From: Candidatus Contendobacter odensis Run_B_J11
GTDB taxonomy: Bacteria; Pseudomonadota; Gammaproteobacteria; Competibacterales; Competibacteraceae
DNA length: 55,206 bases
Assembly: GCF_000531125.1 (NCBI RefSeq)
Contig: NZ_CBTK010000135.1
Coordinates: forward strand, 1-55,206
Direction: 5' to 3'
Shown here: positions 44,200 through 55,135 of the stretch, in pieces
Layout of the letters: each line of letters begins with the position of its first letter
How positions within the stretch are numbered: the stretch's first letter is position 1
Position numbers and translations under genes: made by a program
The notes under the pieces: model-generated
What the model saw: only the letters and a program-made list of their open reading frames with translations
What the model was told of the DNA's origin: nothing
Databases searched by the model: none

Positions 44200-44313
44200 T
44201 TATCCCTGCCGTTGCTTATGACGAGCATCCGTACAAATCACTCGAACCACCCGATCACGACGGATGATTTTACAATTACGGCAAATTTTCTTTACCGAAG
44301 CACGCACTTTCAT
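44200..44313 (-). CDS. rpmJ: 50S ribosomal protein L36
   Basis: A 37-residue zinc-ribbon protein, [15 protein letters not shown] followed by [11 protein letters not shown]. The metal ligands are Cys11, Cys14, Cys27 and His32, so it is the zinc-binding (C+) form. It lies between secY and rpsM as usual. Confidence 0.97.
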   Translation of the reverse strand: MKVRASVKKICRNCKIIRRDRVVRVICTDARHKQRQG

Positions 44314-44373
44314 GGCTAATCTCCAGGATTTGGCGGGGCGGTCGCACGGCGACACGCCACGAATAGTTTGCGA

Positions 44374-45702
44374 TCAACGCAACAGACTCTGCCCCTTGAA
44401 ACTACTTTTCTTCAGCAGACTCTCGTACTGATGCGACATCAGATGCGCCTGCACTTGGGCCATGAAATCCATAACCACCACCACAATGATCAGCAGTGAT
44501 GTGCCGCCAAAATAGAACGGCACCCGCCAATACAGGATTAGGAATTCAGGCAACAAGCAGACACCTGTGATGTAAATGGCTCCCAACAAAGTCAGCCGGG
44601 TCAGCACCTTGTCAATATAGGCTGCCGTCTGTACTCCCGGACGAATTCCGGGAATAAACGCCCCGGATTTCTTCAAATTGTCAGCCGTTTCCTTGGAATT
44701 AAATACCAGCGCTGTATAGAAGAAGCAAAAAAAGACAATTAAGCTGGCGTAGAACAGCACATACAGTGGCTGACCTGGTGACAGGGTCGAACTTAGATCG
44801 CGCAGCCACTCCATGTGTGGCACATTGCCGAACCAGCTTCCCAGCGTGGCCGGAAACAGAATCAGGCTTGAAGCGAATATCGGTGGAATCACCCCCGACA
44901 TGTTCAGCTTCAACGGCAGATGGGTCGTCTGGGCAGCGTATACCCGCCGACCCTGCTGGCGCTTGGCGTAATTCACCGTAATTCGCCGCTGACCGCGCTC
45001 AACGAACACCACGAAACCAGTGACCAGAACCGTCAGCGCCAACAGGAACAACACCAGCATCAGATGGATTTCGCCGGTCCGGGCTAACTCCAAGGTGCCA
45101 CCCACTGCATGCGGCAGGCCAGCGACGATGCCCGCGAAGATCAACATGGAAATGCCGTTGCCGATCCCGCGTTCCGTCACCTGCTCGCCTAGCCACATCA
45201 GAAACAGGGTACCGGTCACCAGGGTAATCGTCGCGGTCATGATAAAGCCAACGCCGGGCGTGATGACCACTGAAGTGCCACTCGCCATCTGGTTTTGTAG
45301 CGCAATGCTGACCCCTATCGCCTGGAATGCCGCCAGCACCACAGTCAGATAACGAGTGTAGCGGGTCAGGGCGTGGCGGCCGGCGGCCCCACCTTCCTTG
45401 CGCAATTGCTCCAGCGACGGCACCACCATAGACATCAGTTGCAGAATGATCGATGCCGAAATATACGGCATCACCCCGAGCGCAAAAATGCTCAACCGCT
45501 GTAGCGCCCCTCCTGAAAACATATTGAACATATCCAGAATGGTACCGCGCTGCTGGTTAAACAACTGCGCCATGGCTTCTGAATCGATGCCGGGCACCGG
45601 GATGTGGGTGCCGACGCGGAACACGACCAGCGCCCCCAACAAAAACAGCAGGCGCTGACGCAGTTCAGTCATTTTGCCGAGATCCGGCAGGGCAGTAGCC
45701 AT
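44374..45702 (-). CDS. secY: preprotein translocase subunit SecY
   Basis: The channel subunit of the SecYEG translocon in the inner membrane. About 442 residues with ten membrane helices; [20 protein letters not shown] near the start and [19 protein letters not shown] are characteristic. I set the start at 45702 ([11 protein letters not shown]); the upstream in-frame extension would lie in rplO. It follows rplO by four bases. Confidence 0.97.
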   Translation of the reverse strand: MATALPDLGKMTELRQRLLFLLGALVVFRVGTHIPVPGIDSEAMAQLFNQQRGTILDMFNMFSGGALQRLSIFALGVMPYISASIILQLMSMVVPSLEQLRKEGGAAGRHALTRYTRYLTVVLAAFQAIGVSIALQNQMASGTSVVITPGVGFIMTATITLVTGTLFLMWLGEQVTERGIGNGISMLIFAGIVAGLPHAVGGTLELARTGEIHLMLVLFLLALTVLVTGFVVFVERGQRRITVNYAKRQQGRRVYAAQTTHLPLKLNMSGVIPPIFASSLILFPATLGSWFGNVPHMEWLRDLSSTLSPGQPLYVLFYASLIVFFCFFYTALVFNSKETADNLKKSGAFIPGIRPGVQTAAYIDKVLTRLTLLGAIYITGVCLLPEFLILYWRVPFYFGGTSLLIIVVVVMDFMAQVQAHLMSHQYESLLKKSSFKGQSLLR

Positions 45703-45706
45703 ACGC

Positions 45707-46141
45707 TTACTCGTGGATCGTTCCGCCGACCGCCAGCACTGCGGCCCGCGCACCTTGCGTCAACGCCAGACCACGCAAAGTCACCGGTTGATTCAGCTTT
45801 CCGGAGAGGATTACCTTGGCTTGTCTGGCAAAGATGGGCACGATATTGGCCGCCTTCAGCGCTGCTAGGTCGATCACCTCAGCTCCAACCTTTGCCAACT
45901 CGTGTAAACGCACTTCAGCCGTGTCCTTGGCGGTCATTGACCGGAAGCCACGTTTGGGCAAGCGCCGCTGCAAGGGCATCTGACCGCCTTCGAAACCGAC
46001 CTTGTGATAGCCGCCCGCTCGGGCATGCTGACCTTTATGACCACGCCCTGCGGTCTTACCAAGGCCGGAACCGATACCGCGCCCGACCCGTTGCTGCTCA
46101 GGCCGGCTGCCAGGGGCTGGCTTGAGGGTATTAAGACGCAT
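45707..46141 (-). CDS. rplO: 50S ribosomal protein L15
   Basis: 144 residues starting [20 protein letters not shown] with the glycine-rich [18 protein letters not shown]. Its start overlaps the end of rpmD by about ten bases, so it is coupled. spc operon. Confidence 0.97.
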   Translation of the reverse strand: MRLNTLKPAPGSRPEQQRVGRGIGSGLGKTAGRGHKGQHARAGGYHKVGFEGGQMPLQRRLPKRGFRSMTAKDTAEVRLHELAKVGAEVIDLAALKAANIVPIFARQAKVILSGKLNQPVTLRGLALTQGARAAVLAVGGTIHE

Positions 46142-46328
46142 GGTTGCTGGTCTCCTCAACTTTCAGCAAATACGAGACTTTACGAATCATTCCCCGGTTT
46201 TCCGGAGTGTCTATAACCATTGCGCTGCTCTGCGTCCGTCGCAGCCCCAGCCCACGCACACAGGCCTTATGTGCGGCTAGACGGCCATGCGCGCTTTTAA
46301 CGAGAGTGACTTTCAGCTTGTCCACCAT
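46131..46328 (-). CDS. rpmD: 50S ribosomal protein L30
   Basis: 65 residues ([20 protein letters not shown]), with the core [20 protein letters not shown]. The frame is open three codons upstream of this Met. spc operon, between rpsE and rplO. Confidence 0.96.
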   Translation of the reverse strand: MVDKLKVTLVKSAHGRLAAHKACVRGLGLRRTQSSAMVIDTPENRGMIRKVSYLLKVEETSNHAS

Positions 46329-46333
46329 GGTAC

Positions 46334-46843
46334 TCAACTCCGAATCTCGTCCACGCTTTTGCCGCGTTTGGTTGCTTGATAGTCAGGCGATTTCATGGCG
46401 CTCAGGCCGTGGATAGTGGCCCGTACTACGTTGATGGGATTGCGCGAACCGATGCATTTAGCCAACACATCCTTGACCCCCACGACCTCGAACACCGCAC
46501 GCATGGCGCCACCGGCGATAATGCCGGTACCTTCGGACGCCGGTTGCATGAACACCTGCGCTGCACCGTGTTCGGCAGTTACCGGATACTGCAAAGTCGT
46601 GCCGTTCAGCGGTACGCTGCACATGTTTTTGCGCGCTTTATCCATCGCCTTCTGGATCGCCATGGGTACTTCACGAGCCTTACCATAGCCCAAGCCGACC
46701 CTGCCATTACCGTCGCCTACTACGGTCAGCGCCGTAAAGCCAAACTGCCGACCTCCCTTAACTACCTTGGCCACACGATTGACAGTAATCAGCTTCTCTT
46801 GCAAGCCGTCGCTACTCTGGGAACTTTCCACGTTCGTCGCCAT
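46334..46843 (-). CDS. rpsE: 30S ribosomal protein S5
   Basis: 169 residues with the S5 motif [20 protein letters not shown] and the C-terminal domain [20 protein letters not shown]. It takes part in translational fidelity and mRNA unwinding. spc operon. Confidence 0.98.
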   Translation of the reverse strand: MATNVESSQSSDGLQEKLITVNRVAKVVKGGRQFGFTALTVVGDGNGRVGLGYGKAREVPMAIQKAMDKARKNMCSVPLNGTTLQYPVTAEHGAAQVFMQPASEGTGIIAGGAMRAVFEVVGVKDVLAKCIGSRNPINVVRATIHGLSAMKSPDYQATKRGKSVDEIRS

Positions 46844-46851
46844 ATCTGCTC

Positions 46852-47226
46852 CTAAAACTCCAAACCGTTCTCGCGGGCGGCATCGGCCAGCGCCTTGACC
46901 CGACCGTGATACTTGAAGCCGGAGCGGTCGAACGCAACCTGGGTCACGCCCATAGCCTTGGCTTTATCAGCGATGGCCTTGCCTACCGCCTGTGCCGCTT
47001 CGACATTACCCGTACTTTTGAGCGTCTGGCGCAACCCCGGCTCCAACGTGGAAGCAGCGACCAAGGTTCGGTCACCTGCCGGGGCCGGCGCGATGAGCTG
47101 AGCGTAAATGTGGTTGGGAGTGCGATGTACACACAACCGGCAAACACCCAACTCGCGAATCTTGAACCGGGTCCGTAATCCACGCCGTAGACGTGCGACC
47201 TTCTTATCGGCTGCTTTCTTGTCCAT
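46852..47226 (-). CDS. rplR: 50S ribosomal protein L18
   Basis: 124 residues; the family core [20 protein letters not shown] and the C-terminal [20 protein letters not shown] are present. It binds 5S rRNA with L5 and L25. spc operon, eight bases before rpsE. Confidence 0.97.
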   Translation of the reverse strand: MDKKAADKKVARLRRGLRTRFKIRELGVCRLCVHRTPNHIYAQLIAPAPAGDRTLVAASTLEPGLRQTLKSTGNVEAAQAVGKAIADKAKAMGVTQVAFDRSGFKYHGRVKALADAARENGLEF

Positions 47227-47235
47227 GGCAGATCC

Positions 47236-47808
47236 TTACTTCTTTTTGGCTTCTTTCAAGATGATAGTCTCATCCGTATAACGCACACCTTTGCCCTTGT
47301 AGGGTTCTGGCGGTCGGTAGGCACGAATTTTAGCAGCGACTTCGCCGACCTGCTGCTTGTCTACACCCCGGATGATGATTTCAGTCTGAACCGGCGTCTC
47401 AATGACAATCCCTTCCGGCACTTTGAATTCAACCGGATGGGAGAAACCAAGCGTCAGGTTCAATACCTTGCCTTGCGCCTGCGCCTTATAACCCACACCG
47501 ACCAGCTGCAACTTACGCTCGAAGCCCTGAGTGACGCCGATCACCATATTGTTCAGCAGGGCACGCATGGTGCCCGTCATTGCCCGGTGCTTGCCGTCAT
47601 TAGTTATCTCGTGCGCACTGATCTTCAGTTCAGTGCCATCGCGCTGAACGGCTACCCATGGATGGACATGCAGTTCTGCTACCCCTTTTTTACCTTTGAG
47701 GGCAATACGCTGGCCTTCGATGGTTACATCCACGCCAACAGGTACCGGGATCGGTTTCTTCCCGACCCGGGATGTGCGGATTTTCTGTTCCTTGACAAGG
47801 CTCGTCAT
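47236..47808 (-). CDS. rplF: 50S ribosomal protein L6
   Basis: 190 residues. The ATG at 47808 has AGGAG upstream and gives MTSLVKEQKIRTSRVGKKPI, an N-terminus about 12 residues longer than in E. coli, where L6 starts at the SRV residues; no nearer start codon exists. The C-terminal RPPEPYKGKGVRYTDE is conserved. spc operon. Confidence 0.97.
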   Translation of the reverse strand: MTSLVKEQKIRTSRVGKKPIPVPVGVDVTIEGQRIALKGKKGVAELHVHPWVAVQRDGTELKISAHEITNDGKHRAMTGTMRALLNNMVIGVTQGFERKLQLVGVGYKAQAQGKVLNLTLGFSHPVEFKVPEGIVIETPVQTEIIIRGVDKQQVGEVAAKIRAYRPPEPYKGKGVRYTDETIILKEAKKK

Positions 47809-47822
47809 GAGATCACTCCTTT

Positions 47823-48221
47823 TTAGGCCACAGCGCACAACACTTCGCCGCCATGACCCGCAGCGCGAGCGGCACGATCACTCATCAAGCCCTTGGGAGT
47901 GGACACGATGGCTACCCCCAAGCCGCCCATCACTTTCGGCAGTTCATTCTTACCACGAAACACTCGCCGGCCAGGACGGCTGATCCGTTCGATCCGCTCG
48001 ATCACCGGCTGGCCTTCAAAGTACTTGAGCGCAATGGTCAACTCAGACTTGCTGGGAGCGGTTTGTGCAACCGTGAAATCAGCGATATAGCCTTCGTCAT
48101 GCAAAACTTGGGCGATAGCCATTTTTAGCTTGGAAGCCGGCATTGTTACCCGGGTCTTAGCGGCATTTTGGGCATTGCGAATGCGCGTCAGCATATCCGC
48201 GACGGGATCCGTCATACTCAT
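47823..48221 (-). CDS. rpsH: 30S ribosomal protein S8
   Basis: 132 residues starting [19 protein letters not shown]8 binds the central domain of 16S rRNA; in E. coli it also represses the spc operon by binding mRNA near rplE. The approximately 100-base gap to rpsN upstream holds GC-rich inverted repeats but no gene. Confidence 0.98.
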   Translation of the reverse strand: MSMTDPVADMLTRIRNAQNAAKTRVTMPASKLKMAIAQVLHDEGYIADFTVAQTAPSKSELTIALKYFEGQPVIERIERISRPGRRVFRGKNELPKVMGGLGVAIVSTPKGLMSDRAARAAGHGGEVLCAVA

Positions 48222-48322
48222 GGTTCAAAAACTCCATGTGGTCAGTCTTGGGGCCACCGCCGGCGGCGGGGTAAACCCTGAACTTAAAAGTGGTTTCGTC
48301 CCACCACCAGTGGTAGGACTGC

Positions 48323-48628
48323 TTACCAACTCGCCTTGTGCAGGCCAGGGACATCACCACGCATGGTGGCTTCCCGCAACTTGTTACGCCCCAGCCCAAA
48401 CTTGCGATAAAAACCATGCGACCGCCCGGTCAGCCGACAACGGTTGCGCTGCCGGCTCGGACTGGCGTCGCGTGGCAACGCCTGCAACCGTTTTTGTGCG
48501 TCGCGCCGTTGCTCGTCGCCATTCGTCAGATCGCGGATGGTTTCCTTCAGCTCGGCCCGTTTGGCGGCATACTGCGCAACGATGCGCGTCCGCTTGGCTT
48601 CACGATTGATCATGCTCAATTTAGCCAC
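48323..48628 (-). CDS. rpsN: 30S ribosomal protein S14
   Basis: 101 residues, equal in length to E. coli S14. The best start is GTG at 48628 (reading [16 protein letters not shown] after the first residue) with GAGG eight bases upstream; longer frames run into rplE. The C-terminal [19 protein letters not shown] is diagnostic. It lacks the CxxC zinc motifs of the short S14 form. Confidence 0.96.
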   Translation of the reverse strand: MAKLSMINREAKRTRIVAQYAAKRAELKETIRDLTNGDEQRRDAQKRLQALPRDASPSRQRNRCRLTGRSHGFYRKFGLGRNKLREATMRGDVPGLHKASW

Positions 48629-48638
48629 AGCTTCATCC

Positions 48639-49178
48639 TCAATTCCGAAACGGGAAATTGAATGCCGCCAGCAGCGCACGGCCTTCTTCATCGGTGCGCG
48701 CCGTGGTGGTGATAGTGATGTCGAGGCCACGAATAGCGTCGATCTTGTCGTAGTCAATTTCCGGAAAAATAATCTGTTCGCGCACACCCAAGCTGTAATT
48801 ACCGCGACCATCGAAGGCACGGGCGCTAAAACCGCGAAAATCACGGATGCGCGGGATCGCTACATTGACCAGTCGATCCAGGAACTCGTACATCTGGGCG
48901 CGGCGCAGCGTGACCTTGCAGCCAATCGGCCAGTCCGCACGGATTTTGAAACCCGCGATGGACTTGCGCGACAGTGTCACCACTGGTTTTTGCCCAGCGA
49001 TCTGAGTCAGGTTGCTGACGGCATGATCCATGATCTTCTTATCAGCAACCGCCTCGCCCACTCCCATGTTCAGAGTGATCTTGGTGATACGCGGTACTTC
49101 CATGACGTTACGATAGCTGAACTGTTCGAGCAGCTTTGGCGTCACGGTCTCGCGGTAATACTGTTGCAGTCGGGCCAT
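48639..49178 (-). CDS. rplE: 50S ribosomal protein L5
   Basis: 179 residues from the second Met ([20 protein letters not shown]). [20 protein letters not shown] and [12 protein letters not shown] are conserved. It carries 5S rRNA and contacts the P-site tRNA. In E. coli the S8 repressor site for the spc operon is at this gene. Confidence 0.98.
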   Translation of the reverse strand: MARLQQYYRETVTPKLLEQFSYRNVMEVPRITKITLNMGVGEAVADKKIMDHAVSNLTQIAGQKPVVTLSRKSIAGFKIRADWPIGCKVTLRRAQMYEFLDRLVNVAIPRIRDFRGFSARAFDGRGNYSLGVREQIIFPEIDYDKIDAIRGLDITITTTARTDEEGRALLAAFNFPFRN

Positions 49179-49188
49179 GATCGCCTCC

Positions 49189-49506
49189 TCAAACATCTAC
49201 AACTTCATTGTTGGATTTGAAGTAACGCACCTTGCGTCCGTCCTCCAACACGCGAAAACCCACTCGGTCGCCTTTCTTGGTGAGTGGATTAAACAGCATC
49301 ACGTTGGAAACGTGAATCGCCGCTTCGCGCTCGACAATGCCACCGGCTATCCCACGAGCCGGATTAGGCTTGGTATGGCGTTTAGCCATATTAATGCCAG
49401 CCACGATCACTCGCTCATCACCCATCATCTGCGTGATCTTGCCACGCCGACTCTTGTCTTTACCGGTGATGACGATCACTTCATCACCTTTTCGAATTCT
49501 GCGCAT
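49189..49506 (-). CDS. rplX: 50S ribosomal protein L24
   Basis: 105 residues, starting with the KOW motif region [21 protein letters not shown]24 is an early assembly initiator of the 50S subunit. spc operon, between rplN and rplE. Confidence 0.97.
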   Translation of the reverse strand: MRRIRKGDEVIVITGKDKSRRGKITQMMGDERVIVAGINMAKRHTKPNPARGIAGGIVEREAAIHVSNVMLFNPLTKKGDRVGFRVLEDGRKVRYFKSNNEVVDV

Positions 49507-49524
49507 AACCGTCTTCCTTCCGCC

Positions 49525-49893
49525 TCACAGCACTTCCGGTGCCAGGGAAATAATTTTCATGAACCGTTCACCGCGCAATTCGCGGGTGACCGGTCCGAAG
49601 ATGCGGGTACCAATCGGCTCCAGCTTGTTATTGAGCAGCACCGCCGCATTGCCGTCGAAGCGAATCAGCGAACCATCCGGCCGACGCACCCCTTTACGGG
49701 TACGCACTACCACCGCGTTGTAGACTTCACCCTTGCTGACTTTGCCACGGGGAATCGCATCCTTAACACTGACTTTAATCACGTCGCCAATCAGTGCGTA
49801 GCGGCGGTGGGAACCACCCAGCACCTTGATGCACATCAGCCGGCGGGCGCCGCTGTTGTCGGCGACTTCCAACATTGTTTGCATCTGAATCAT
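49525..49893 (-). CDS. rplN: 50S ribosomal protein L14
   Basis: 122 residues starting [20 protein letters not shown], a near-universal L14 beginning, and ending with [17 protein letters not shown]. First gene of the spc operon; the 71-base spacer to rpsQ is where that operon's promoter would lie, though I see no clear hexamers. Confidence 0.98.
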   Translation of the reverse strand: MIQMQTMLEVADNSGARRLMCIKVLGGSHRRYALIGDVIKVSVKDAIPRGKVSKGEVYNAVVVRTRKGVRRPDGSLIRFDGNAAVLLNNKLEPIGTRIFGPVTRELRGERFMKIISLAPEVL

Positions 49894-49964
49894 GGTTTTA
49901 CATCCCGTTCACAGATTCTGGAAAATGCCGAACCGTCCGGGCAAGCCCGGCTTATACAAGGCGA

Positions 49965-50228
49965 TTATTGCGCTCGTTCGACCACCGCGACCAAAGCCCA
50001 TGCCTTGGTTTTGGATCGGGGTCGGCTCTGCTGGATAGTCACCAGATCGCCCGCATGGCATTCGTTACGCTCATCGTGAGCGTGTAGCTTGGTGGTGCGG
50101 CGGATGTACTTGCCGTAAACGGGATGCTTGACCAGCCGCTCGATAGCCACCGTGATGGTTTTATCCATTTTGTTGCTGGTGACACGCCCGGTCAAAGTGC
50201 GCTCCACTTGGGTTTCCATTGTTGTCAT
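49965..50228 (-). CDS. rpsQ: 30S ribosomal protein S17
   Basis: 87 residues with the OB-fold core [20 protein letters not shown] and [14 protein letters not shown]. It overlaps the rpmC stop by four bases. Last gene of the S10 operon. Confidence 0.97.
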   Translation of the reverse strand: MTTMETQVERTLTGRVTSNKMDKTITVAIERLVKHPVYGKYIRRTTKLHAHDERNECHAGDLVTIQQSRPRSKTKAWALVAVVERAQ

Positions 50229-50419
50229 ACCGCGCCCGCCTTCTCACTCAACACCATCTTGACCCGTGCAATGTTACGCCGCGCCCGTTCAAACAAGTGG
50301 GGCTTACTGGCTTGGCTGGTGGCTCGTTGCATCCGTAGGTTGAACTGCTCACGCCGCAGCGCTAACAGTTCCTGCTTCAGTTCATCCACACTCTTCTGCC
50401 GCAATTCGCTTGCATTCAT
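50225..50419 (-). CDS. rpmC: 50S ribosomal protein L29
   Basis: 64 residues ([20 protein letters not shown]), all helical, located at the tunnel exit. The ATG at 50419 overlaps the rplP stop (TGATG). S10 operon. Confidence 0.97.
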   Translation of the reverse strand: MNASELRQKSVDELKQELLALRREQFNLRMQRATSQASKPHLFERARRNIARVKMVLSEKAGAV

Positions 50420-50832
50420 CACATCACCGTCCGGGTCACAAAGATCGTCCGCACCGGGAGCTTGGCCGCCGCCAAGCGGAAGGCCTCGCGGGCGATGGCT
50501 TCAGTCACTCCTTCCACCTCGTACAACACTCGCCCAGGTTTGATTCTGGCGACCCAGAATTCGACATTACCCTTACCGCTGCCCATACGCACTTCCAGCG
50601 GTTTCTTGGTAATCGGCTTGTCCGGGAAAATGCGAATCCACACCTTACCACCACGCTTGATATAGCGATTGATCGCACGGCGGGCAGCTTCGATCTGGCG
50701 GGCGGTTAACATCCCGCGAGTGGTGCATTTCAACCCGTACTCGCCGAAACTCACCTGGGTGCCACTGGTAGCAACCCCAGTGTTGCGCCCCTTGCGCTGC
50801 TTGCGGAATTTCGTTCTTTTCGGCTGTAACAT
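50419..50832 (-). CDS. rplP: 50S ribosomal protein L16
   Basis: 137 residues starting [19 protein letters not shown]. It contains the arginine-rich [20 protein letters not shown] segment and contributes to the A-site tRNA environment. S10 operon, 69 bases after rpsC. Confidence 0.98.
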   Translation of the reverse strand: MLQPKRTKFRKQRKGRNTGVATSGTQVSFGEYGLKCTTRGMLTARQIEAARRAINRYIKRGGKVWIRIFPDKPITKKPLEVRMGSGKGNVEFWVARIKPGRVLYEVEGVTEAIAREAFRLAAAKLPVRTIFVTRTVM

Positions 50833-50901
50833 GTTCCGTCTCGTCTATAAAACTAAGGAGATCCGCGCTGGGGCACAGAACTCCGCAACAATTCTAGGCA
50901 C

Positions 50902-51585
50902 TCAGCTACCGGTCGCCTTGTCGGACTTGGTTTCACCCTGCCGGTCTAAGCCAAACACTTCGCCCTTGAAAATCCAGGTCTTAATACCGATTACGCCATA
51001 GGTAGTGCGAGCTTCAGCAAAGCCATAATCGACATTAGCACGCAGGGTATGCAGCGGCACTCGCCCTTCGCGGGTCCACTCGCTGCGGGCGATTTCAGCG
51101 CCGTTCAAGCGACCGGAAACCTGTATTTTAATCCCGAGCGCACCCAACCGCATCGCGTTAGTCACCGATCGCTTCATCGCACGCCGGAACATGATACGTC
51201 GTTCCAACTGCTGAGCCACGCCTTCGGCAACCAACTGGGCATCCAGTTCCGGCTTGCGGATCTCTTCGATGTTAATCTGAAGATCTTTAACCTCCAGTCC
51301 CATCATCCGCGAGACCGCCTTACGCAGTGCCTCAATATCCTCGCCCTTTTTACCAATGACTACCCCGGGTCGGGCCGTATGGATAGTGATACGCGCCAGT
51401 CGAGCCGGGCGCTCAATCTGAATTCGGCTCACCGAAGCATTAATCAATTTCTTTTTCAGAAACTGACGCACCCGCAGGTCGGTTTCCAGCAAATCAGGGA
51501 AATTCTTGCTGCTGGCGTACCATTTCGACGTCCAGTCGGACGAGATACCCAACCGTATCCCCGTGGGGTTGACTTTCTGACCCAT
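50902..51585 (-). CDS. rpsC: 30S ribosomal protein S3
   Basis: 227 residues with an N-terminal KH domain ([20 protein letters not shown]) and the C-terminal domain [20 protein letters not shown]. It is part of the mRNA entry channel. S10 operon. Confidence 0.98.
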   Translation of the reverse strand: MGQKVNPTGIRLGISSDWTSKWYASSKNFPDLLETDLRVRQFLKKKLINASVSRIQIERPARLARITIHTARPGVVIGKKGEDIEALRKAVSRMMGLEVKDLQINIEEIRKPELDAQLVAEGVAQQLERRIMFRRAMKRSVTNAMRLGALGIKIQVSGRLNGAEIARSEWTREGRVPLHTLRANVDYGFAEARTTYGVIGIKTWIFKGEVFGLDRQGETKSDKATGS

Positions 51586-51598
51586 GTCGTTCTCGCTC

Positions 51599-51931
51599 CT
51601 AGTTTTCAGCCACGGTCACGGTAATGTGACTGGTACGCTTGACAATGCGGTTACCACGCCCTTTAGCGCGGGCGTGCATCCGTTTCAGCAGTGGGCCACA
51701 GTCCACGCAAATAGTAGCTACCTTCAGCTCATCAATGTCGGCACCCTCATTGTGCTCGGCATTGGCAATGGCCGATTCAAGTACCTTCTTAATCAGTACA
51801 GCAGCTTTCTTGTCGCTGAAGGTCAGCAACTGCAAAGCGCGACCCACCGGCAAGCTGCGAACTTGGTCAGCTACCAATCGGGCTTTCTGCGGCGAGATAC
51901 GGGCATGTTTCAAAATCGCAACGGATTGCAT
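51599..51931 (-). CDS. rplV: 50S ribosomal protein L22
   Basis: 110 residues with the conserved [20 protein letters not shown] and the C-terminal [18 protein letters not shown], whose hairpin loop lines the exit tunnel. S10 operon. Confidence 0.98.
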   Translation of the reverse strand: MQSVAILKHARISPQKARLVADQVRSLPVGRALQLLTFSDKKAAVLIKKVLESAIANAEHNEGADIDELKVATICVDCGPLLKRMHARAKGRGNRIVKRTSHITVTVAEN

Positions 51932-51941
51932 GGTCGCCCCC

Positions 51942-52214
51942 TTATTTGGACTTCTTGTCCGCTGAATGCCCGCGATAGGTACGGGTGGCAGCGAACTCGC
52001 CCAGTTTATGACCCACCATATTCTCGGTGATCAGAATCGGCACATGCTGGCGACCGTTATGCACAGCGATGGTCAACCCGATCATGTCAGGCAGAATCAT
52101 CGAACGCCGTGACCAGGTCTTGATCGGTCGCCGGGTATGAGTAGCAACCGCCTGCTCCACCTTTTTGATCAGGTGAAGGTCTACAAACGGCCCTTTTTTA
52201 ATCGAACGTGGCAC
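51942..52214 (-). CDS. rpsS: 30S ribosomal protein S19
   Basis: 90 residues. The start is GTG at 52214 (reading [17 protein letters not shown] after the first residue). The C-terminal [20 protein letters not shown] is typical. S10 operon. Confidence 0.97.
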   Translation of the reverse strand: MPRSIKKGPFVDLHLIKKVEQAVATHTRRPIKTWSRRSMILPDMIGLTIAVHNGRQHVPILITENMVGHKLGEFAATRTYRGHSADKKSK

Positions 52215-52255
52215 CTTACTTATCCTCTCGGTTGCATATCCCCGGTTCGGCGGGG

Positions 52256-52283
52256 GGCCGTCCGGTCATCAGGCCAGACGGCC
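52256..52283. other. GC-rich hairpin between rplB and rpsS
   Basis: GGCCGTC (52256-52262) pairs perfectly with GACGGCC (52277-52283). It fills much of the 75-base rplB-rpsS spacer, the longest gap inside the S10 operon here. There is no T run, so it is not a typical terminator; it may set mRNA stability or limit readthrough. Confidence 0.5.
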
Positions 52284-52289
52284 TTTGCA

Positions 52290-53117
52290 TCATTTCGCTT
52301 TACGCCGACGCACGATAAATTTATCGGTACGCTTGTTCGAACGGGTTTTGTAGCCCTTGGTCGGCACACCCCACGGAGATACCGGGTGACGACCACCCGA
52401 GGTACGCCCTTCACCACCTCCGTGCGGGTGATCCACCGGGTTCATGGCCACACCCCGCACGGTAGGCCGGACGCCGCGCCAACGCTTAGCCCCCGCTTTA
52501 CCCAGTGAGCGCAGGCTATGTTCTTCATTACCGACACTGCCAATAGTGGCTTTACAGTCCACATGGACCTTGCGGATTTCGCCGGAACGCAGTCGCAAGG
52601 TAGCATAGCTGCCTTCACGAGCAACCAGCTGCACCGAAGCGCCGGCACTACGCGCCAGTTGCGCACCCTTGCCGGGACGAAGCTCCACGCAATGCACCTG
52701 GCTACCGACGGGCACATTGCGCAACGGCAGGGCATTACCCGGCTTGATGGGTGCCGCTGGACCAGACATTAGCGCTGCACCCGCGTTCACCTCACGCGGA
52801 GCGATGATGTAGCGACGCTCACCGTCCGCGTAAAGCAGCAGCGCGATATGGGCGGTGCGATTAGGATCGTATTCCAGCCGCTCGACCTTAGCTGGAATGT
52901 TATCCTTATCCCGCTTGAAATCAACCAGCCGGTAATGTTGCTTATGGCCACCACCCTGATGCCGGGTGGTGATGCGACCCAAGTTGTTGCGGCCACCATT
53001 GCGGGTCTGCTTTTCGAGCAGTGGTGCGTGAGGCTTGCCTTTGTGCAGGGCCGGGTTAACCACTCTGACTACGAAACGCCGACCCGGCGAAGTCGGTTTA
53101 GTCTTGACGATGGACAT
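52290..53117 (-). CDS. rplB: 50S ribosomal protein L2
   Basis: 275 residues with [20 protein letters not shown] near the C-terminus, containing the His residue important for peptidyl transfer region structure. Near the N-terminus it reads [21 protein letters not shown]10 operon. Confidence 0.98.
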   Translation of the reverse strand: MSIVKTKPTSPGRRFVVRVVNPALHKGKPHAPLLEKQTRNGGRNNLGRITTRHQGGGHKQHYRLVDFKRDKDNIPAKVERLEYDPNRTAHIALLLYADGERRYIIAPREVNAGAALMSGPAAPIKPGNALPLRNVPVGSQVHCVELRPGKGAQLARSAGASVQLVAREGSYATLRLRSGEIRKVHVDCKATIGSVGNEEHSLRSLGKAGAKRWRGVRPTVRGVAMNPVDHPHGGGEGRTSGGRHPVSPWGVPTKGYKTRSNKRTDKFIVRRRKAK

Positions 53118-53160
53118 GGGGTTTACCTTTTGCTCTTATGCTGAGGCGATAACCGCCCAC

Positions 53161-53457
53161 TCACTCTGCCACCACGAAATCGATCTCGTGGCCAGCTTCC
53201 AAGGAAACGTAGGCTTTCCGCCAATCCGAACGCCGCCCGTTCATCGATCCGAAGCGCTTGCGTTTACCCTTGACGTTGAGTACGGCAACGCCCTTGACTT
53301 TGACCTTGAACATCAACTCCACGGCATCTTTGATTTCTGGTTTAGTGGCATCACGAGCTACCTTGAACACTACCTGGTTATAGCGCTCAGCGACCCGGTT
53401 GCTCTTCTCGGAGATATGCGGAGCCAATAAAATCTGAATCAAGCGTTCCTGGTTCAT
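53161..53457 (-). CDS. rplW: 50S ribosomal protein L23
   Basis: 98 residues from the Met at 53457 ([20 protein letters not shown]). It lies at the tunnel exit and docks signal recognition particle and trigger factor. Its first bases overlap the rplD stop by four bases. S10 operon. Confidence 0.97.
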   Translation of the reverse strand: MNQERLIQILLAPHISEKSNRVAERYNQVVFKVARDATKPEIKDAVELMFKVKVKGVAVLNVKGKRKRFGSMNGRRSDWRKAYVSLEAGHEIDFVVAE

Positions 53458-54080
53458 GCCAACCACTCCCCAACACGCTGCATCGCGCCGACCGTCATCA
53501 CCACCGTATCGGATCCCACTAAGCTGACCGGATCAAGGCTCACTACATCGCTGATCGCCACTCCCCGCAGATTACGAGCCGACAGGAACAGATTCAGATC
53601 CACGTTCTCCGTCACCAGCAACACCCGGTGCTGATCGGCTAAACCGAGGGTTTGTAACTGAACAATCATGTGCTTGGTCTTGATCTCGGGCAGTTCAAGT
53701 GCGTCTACTACCAGTAGCCGATCCTGGCGGAGCAGTTCGGAAAAGATAGAGCGCATCGCAGCGCGGTACATTTTTCGATTGACTTTCTGCGAGTGATCCT
53801 GCGGTTTAGCCGCAAAAGTCACACCGCCGCTCCGCCAGATCGGGCCACGAGTACTACCCGCACGGGCACGACCGGTGCCTTTCTGCCGCCAAGGCTTAAT
53901 GCCGCCACCGCTGACCTCAGCACGGGTTTTCTGCGACCGGGTACCCGCACGAGCGCCCGCCAGATAGGCCACGACCACTTGATGCACCAGCGTTTCATTG
54001 AACGGGTAGGCAAAAGTCTCATCGGCGACCGTGATCTGACCGGATAATGCGCCGCTCGCGTTCTTAGTCTGAAGTTCCAT
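53454..54080 (-). CDS. rplD: 50S ribosomal protein L4
   Basis: 208 residues with the diagnostic basic loop [19 protein letters not shown] that reaches the exit tunnel. In E. coli L4 also represses its own S10 operon through the leader; that leader would lie outside this window here if tuf is co-transcribed. S10 operon. Confidence 0.98.
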   Translation of the reverse strand: MELQTKNASGALSGQITVADETFAYPFNETLVHQVVVAYLAGARAGTRSQKTRAEVSGGGIKPWRQKGTGRARAGSTRGPIWRSGGVTFAAKPQDHSQKVNRKMYRAAMRSIFSELLRQDRLLVVDALELPEIKTKHMIVQLQTLGLADQHRVLLVTENVDLNLFLSARNLRGVAISDVVSLDPVSLVGSDTVVMTVGAMQRVGEWLA

Positions 54081-54090
54081 ATCGCCTCCC

Positions 54091-54735
54091 TTAGCGGCGC
54101 ACTTTCACGGCGGGCCGAATCATCACGTCGCCGCCTTTGGCACCAGGCACTGCGCCCTTGATCGCCAGCAGATTGCGCGATCCGTCCACCCGGATCACCT
54201 CCAGGTTCTGGGTACAGCGCTGCGCCGCACCGAGATGCCCCGCCATTTTTTTACCCTTGAATACCCGGCCCGGACTTTGATTCTGGCCAATGGAACCGGG
54301 GGCACGATGGGAAAGCGAGTTACCGTGGGTAGCACGCTGACCGCTAAAATGGTGACGCTTGATAGCGCCTGCAAAGCCTTTACCGATGGTTGTACCGGTC
54401 ACATCTACCTTCTGACCGGCCTGGAATAAGTCTACTGTTAACTCAGCACCGACCCCGATCTCTGCTCCTTCGCCCTCTACCAAGCGGAATTCCCACAAGT
54501 TCCGACCCGGAGCAACTCCCGCTTTGGCGAAATGCCCCACCATGGGTTTGGTAACCCGACTGGCACGGCGGGTGCCGACGGTCACTTGCAGAGCACGATA
54601 ACCGTCGATCTCCTCAGTCTTAACCTGAGTCACACGGTTAGGTTCGACCTCAATGAGAGTCACAGGAATTGAAACACCGTCTTCCGTAAACAAACGAGTC
54701 ATACCAGCCTTGCGACCGATGAGTCCTATTGCCAT
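54091..54735 (-). CDS. rplC: 50S ribosomal protein L3
   Basis: 214 residues starting [20 protein letters not shown], with the central [20 protein letters not shown]. Gln in the [20 protein letters not shown] loop is the site methylated by PrmB in E. coli. S10 operon. Confidence 0.98.
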   Translation of the reverse strand: MAIGLIGRKAGMTRLFTEDGVSIPVTLIEVEPNRVTQVKTEEIDGYRALQVTVGTRRASRVTKPMVGHFAKAGVAPGRNLWEFRLVEGEGAEIGVGAELTVDLFQAGQKVDVTGTTIGKGFAGAIKRHHFSGQRATHGNSLSHRAPGSIGQNQSPGRVFKGKKMAGHLGAAQRCTQNLEVIRVDGSRNLLAIKGAVPGAKGGDVMIRPAVKVRR

Positions 54736-54812
54736 TTTAATAACCTCTAATCTCGGGAATTTCGAGCCAGAGGAGGGGAAGGCTGCCCCTCGTGGCTCAT
54801 GATTTCGAGTGC

Positions 54813-55130
54813 CTAGTTCAGCTTGATCTGCACGTCCACACCAGCGGCAAGATCGAGTCGCATGAGCGCATCAACCGTTTTATCAGTAGGATCCACAATA
54901 TCCATCAGTCGCTTATGAGTACGCAGCTCATACTGGTCACGGGCATCCTTGTTAACATGCGGCGAAATCAAAATGGTAAACCGTTCAATCTTGGTCGGCA
55001 GCGGAATAGGGCCGCGAACCTGCGCGCCGGTGCGTTTGGCGGTCTCAACAATTTCCCGCGCTGACTGGTCGATCAAGCGATGATCGAAGGCTTTCAGGCG
55101 GATACGAATGCGCTGGCTGGTGGTGGTCAT
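54813..55130 (-). CDS. rpsJ: 30S ribosomal protein S10
   Basis: 105 residues ([20 protein letters not shown]); the frame is open three codons upstream. It also serves as NusE in transcription antitermination. It is the first ribosomal gene of the S10 operon and follows tuf by only five bases, so the two are probably co-transcribed. Confidence 0.98.
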   Translation of the reverse strand: MTTTSQRIRIRLKAFDHRLIDQSAREIVETAKRTGAQVRGPIPLPTKIERFTILISPHVNKDARDQYELRTHKRLMDIVDPTDKTVDALMRLDLAAGVDVQIKLN

Positions 55131-55135
55131 GGCGC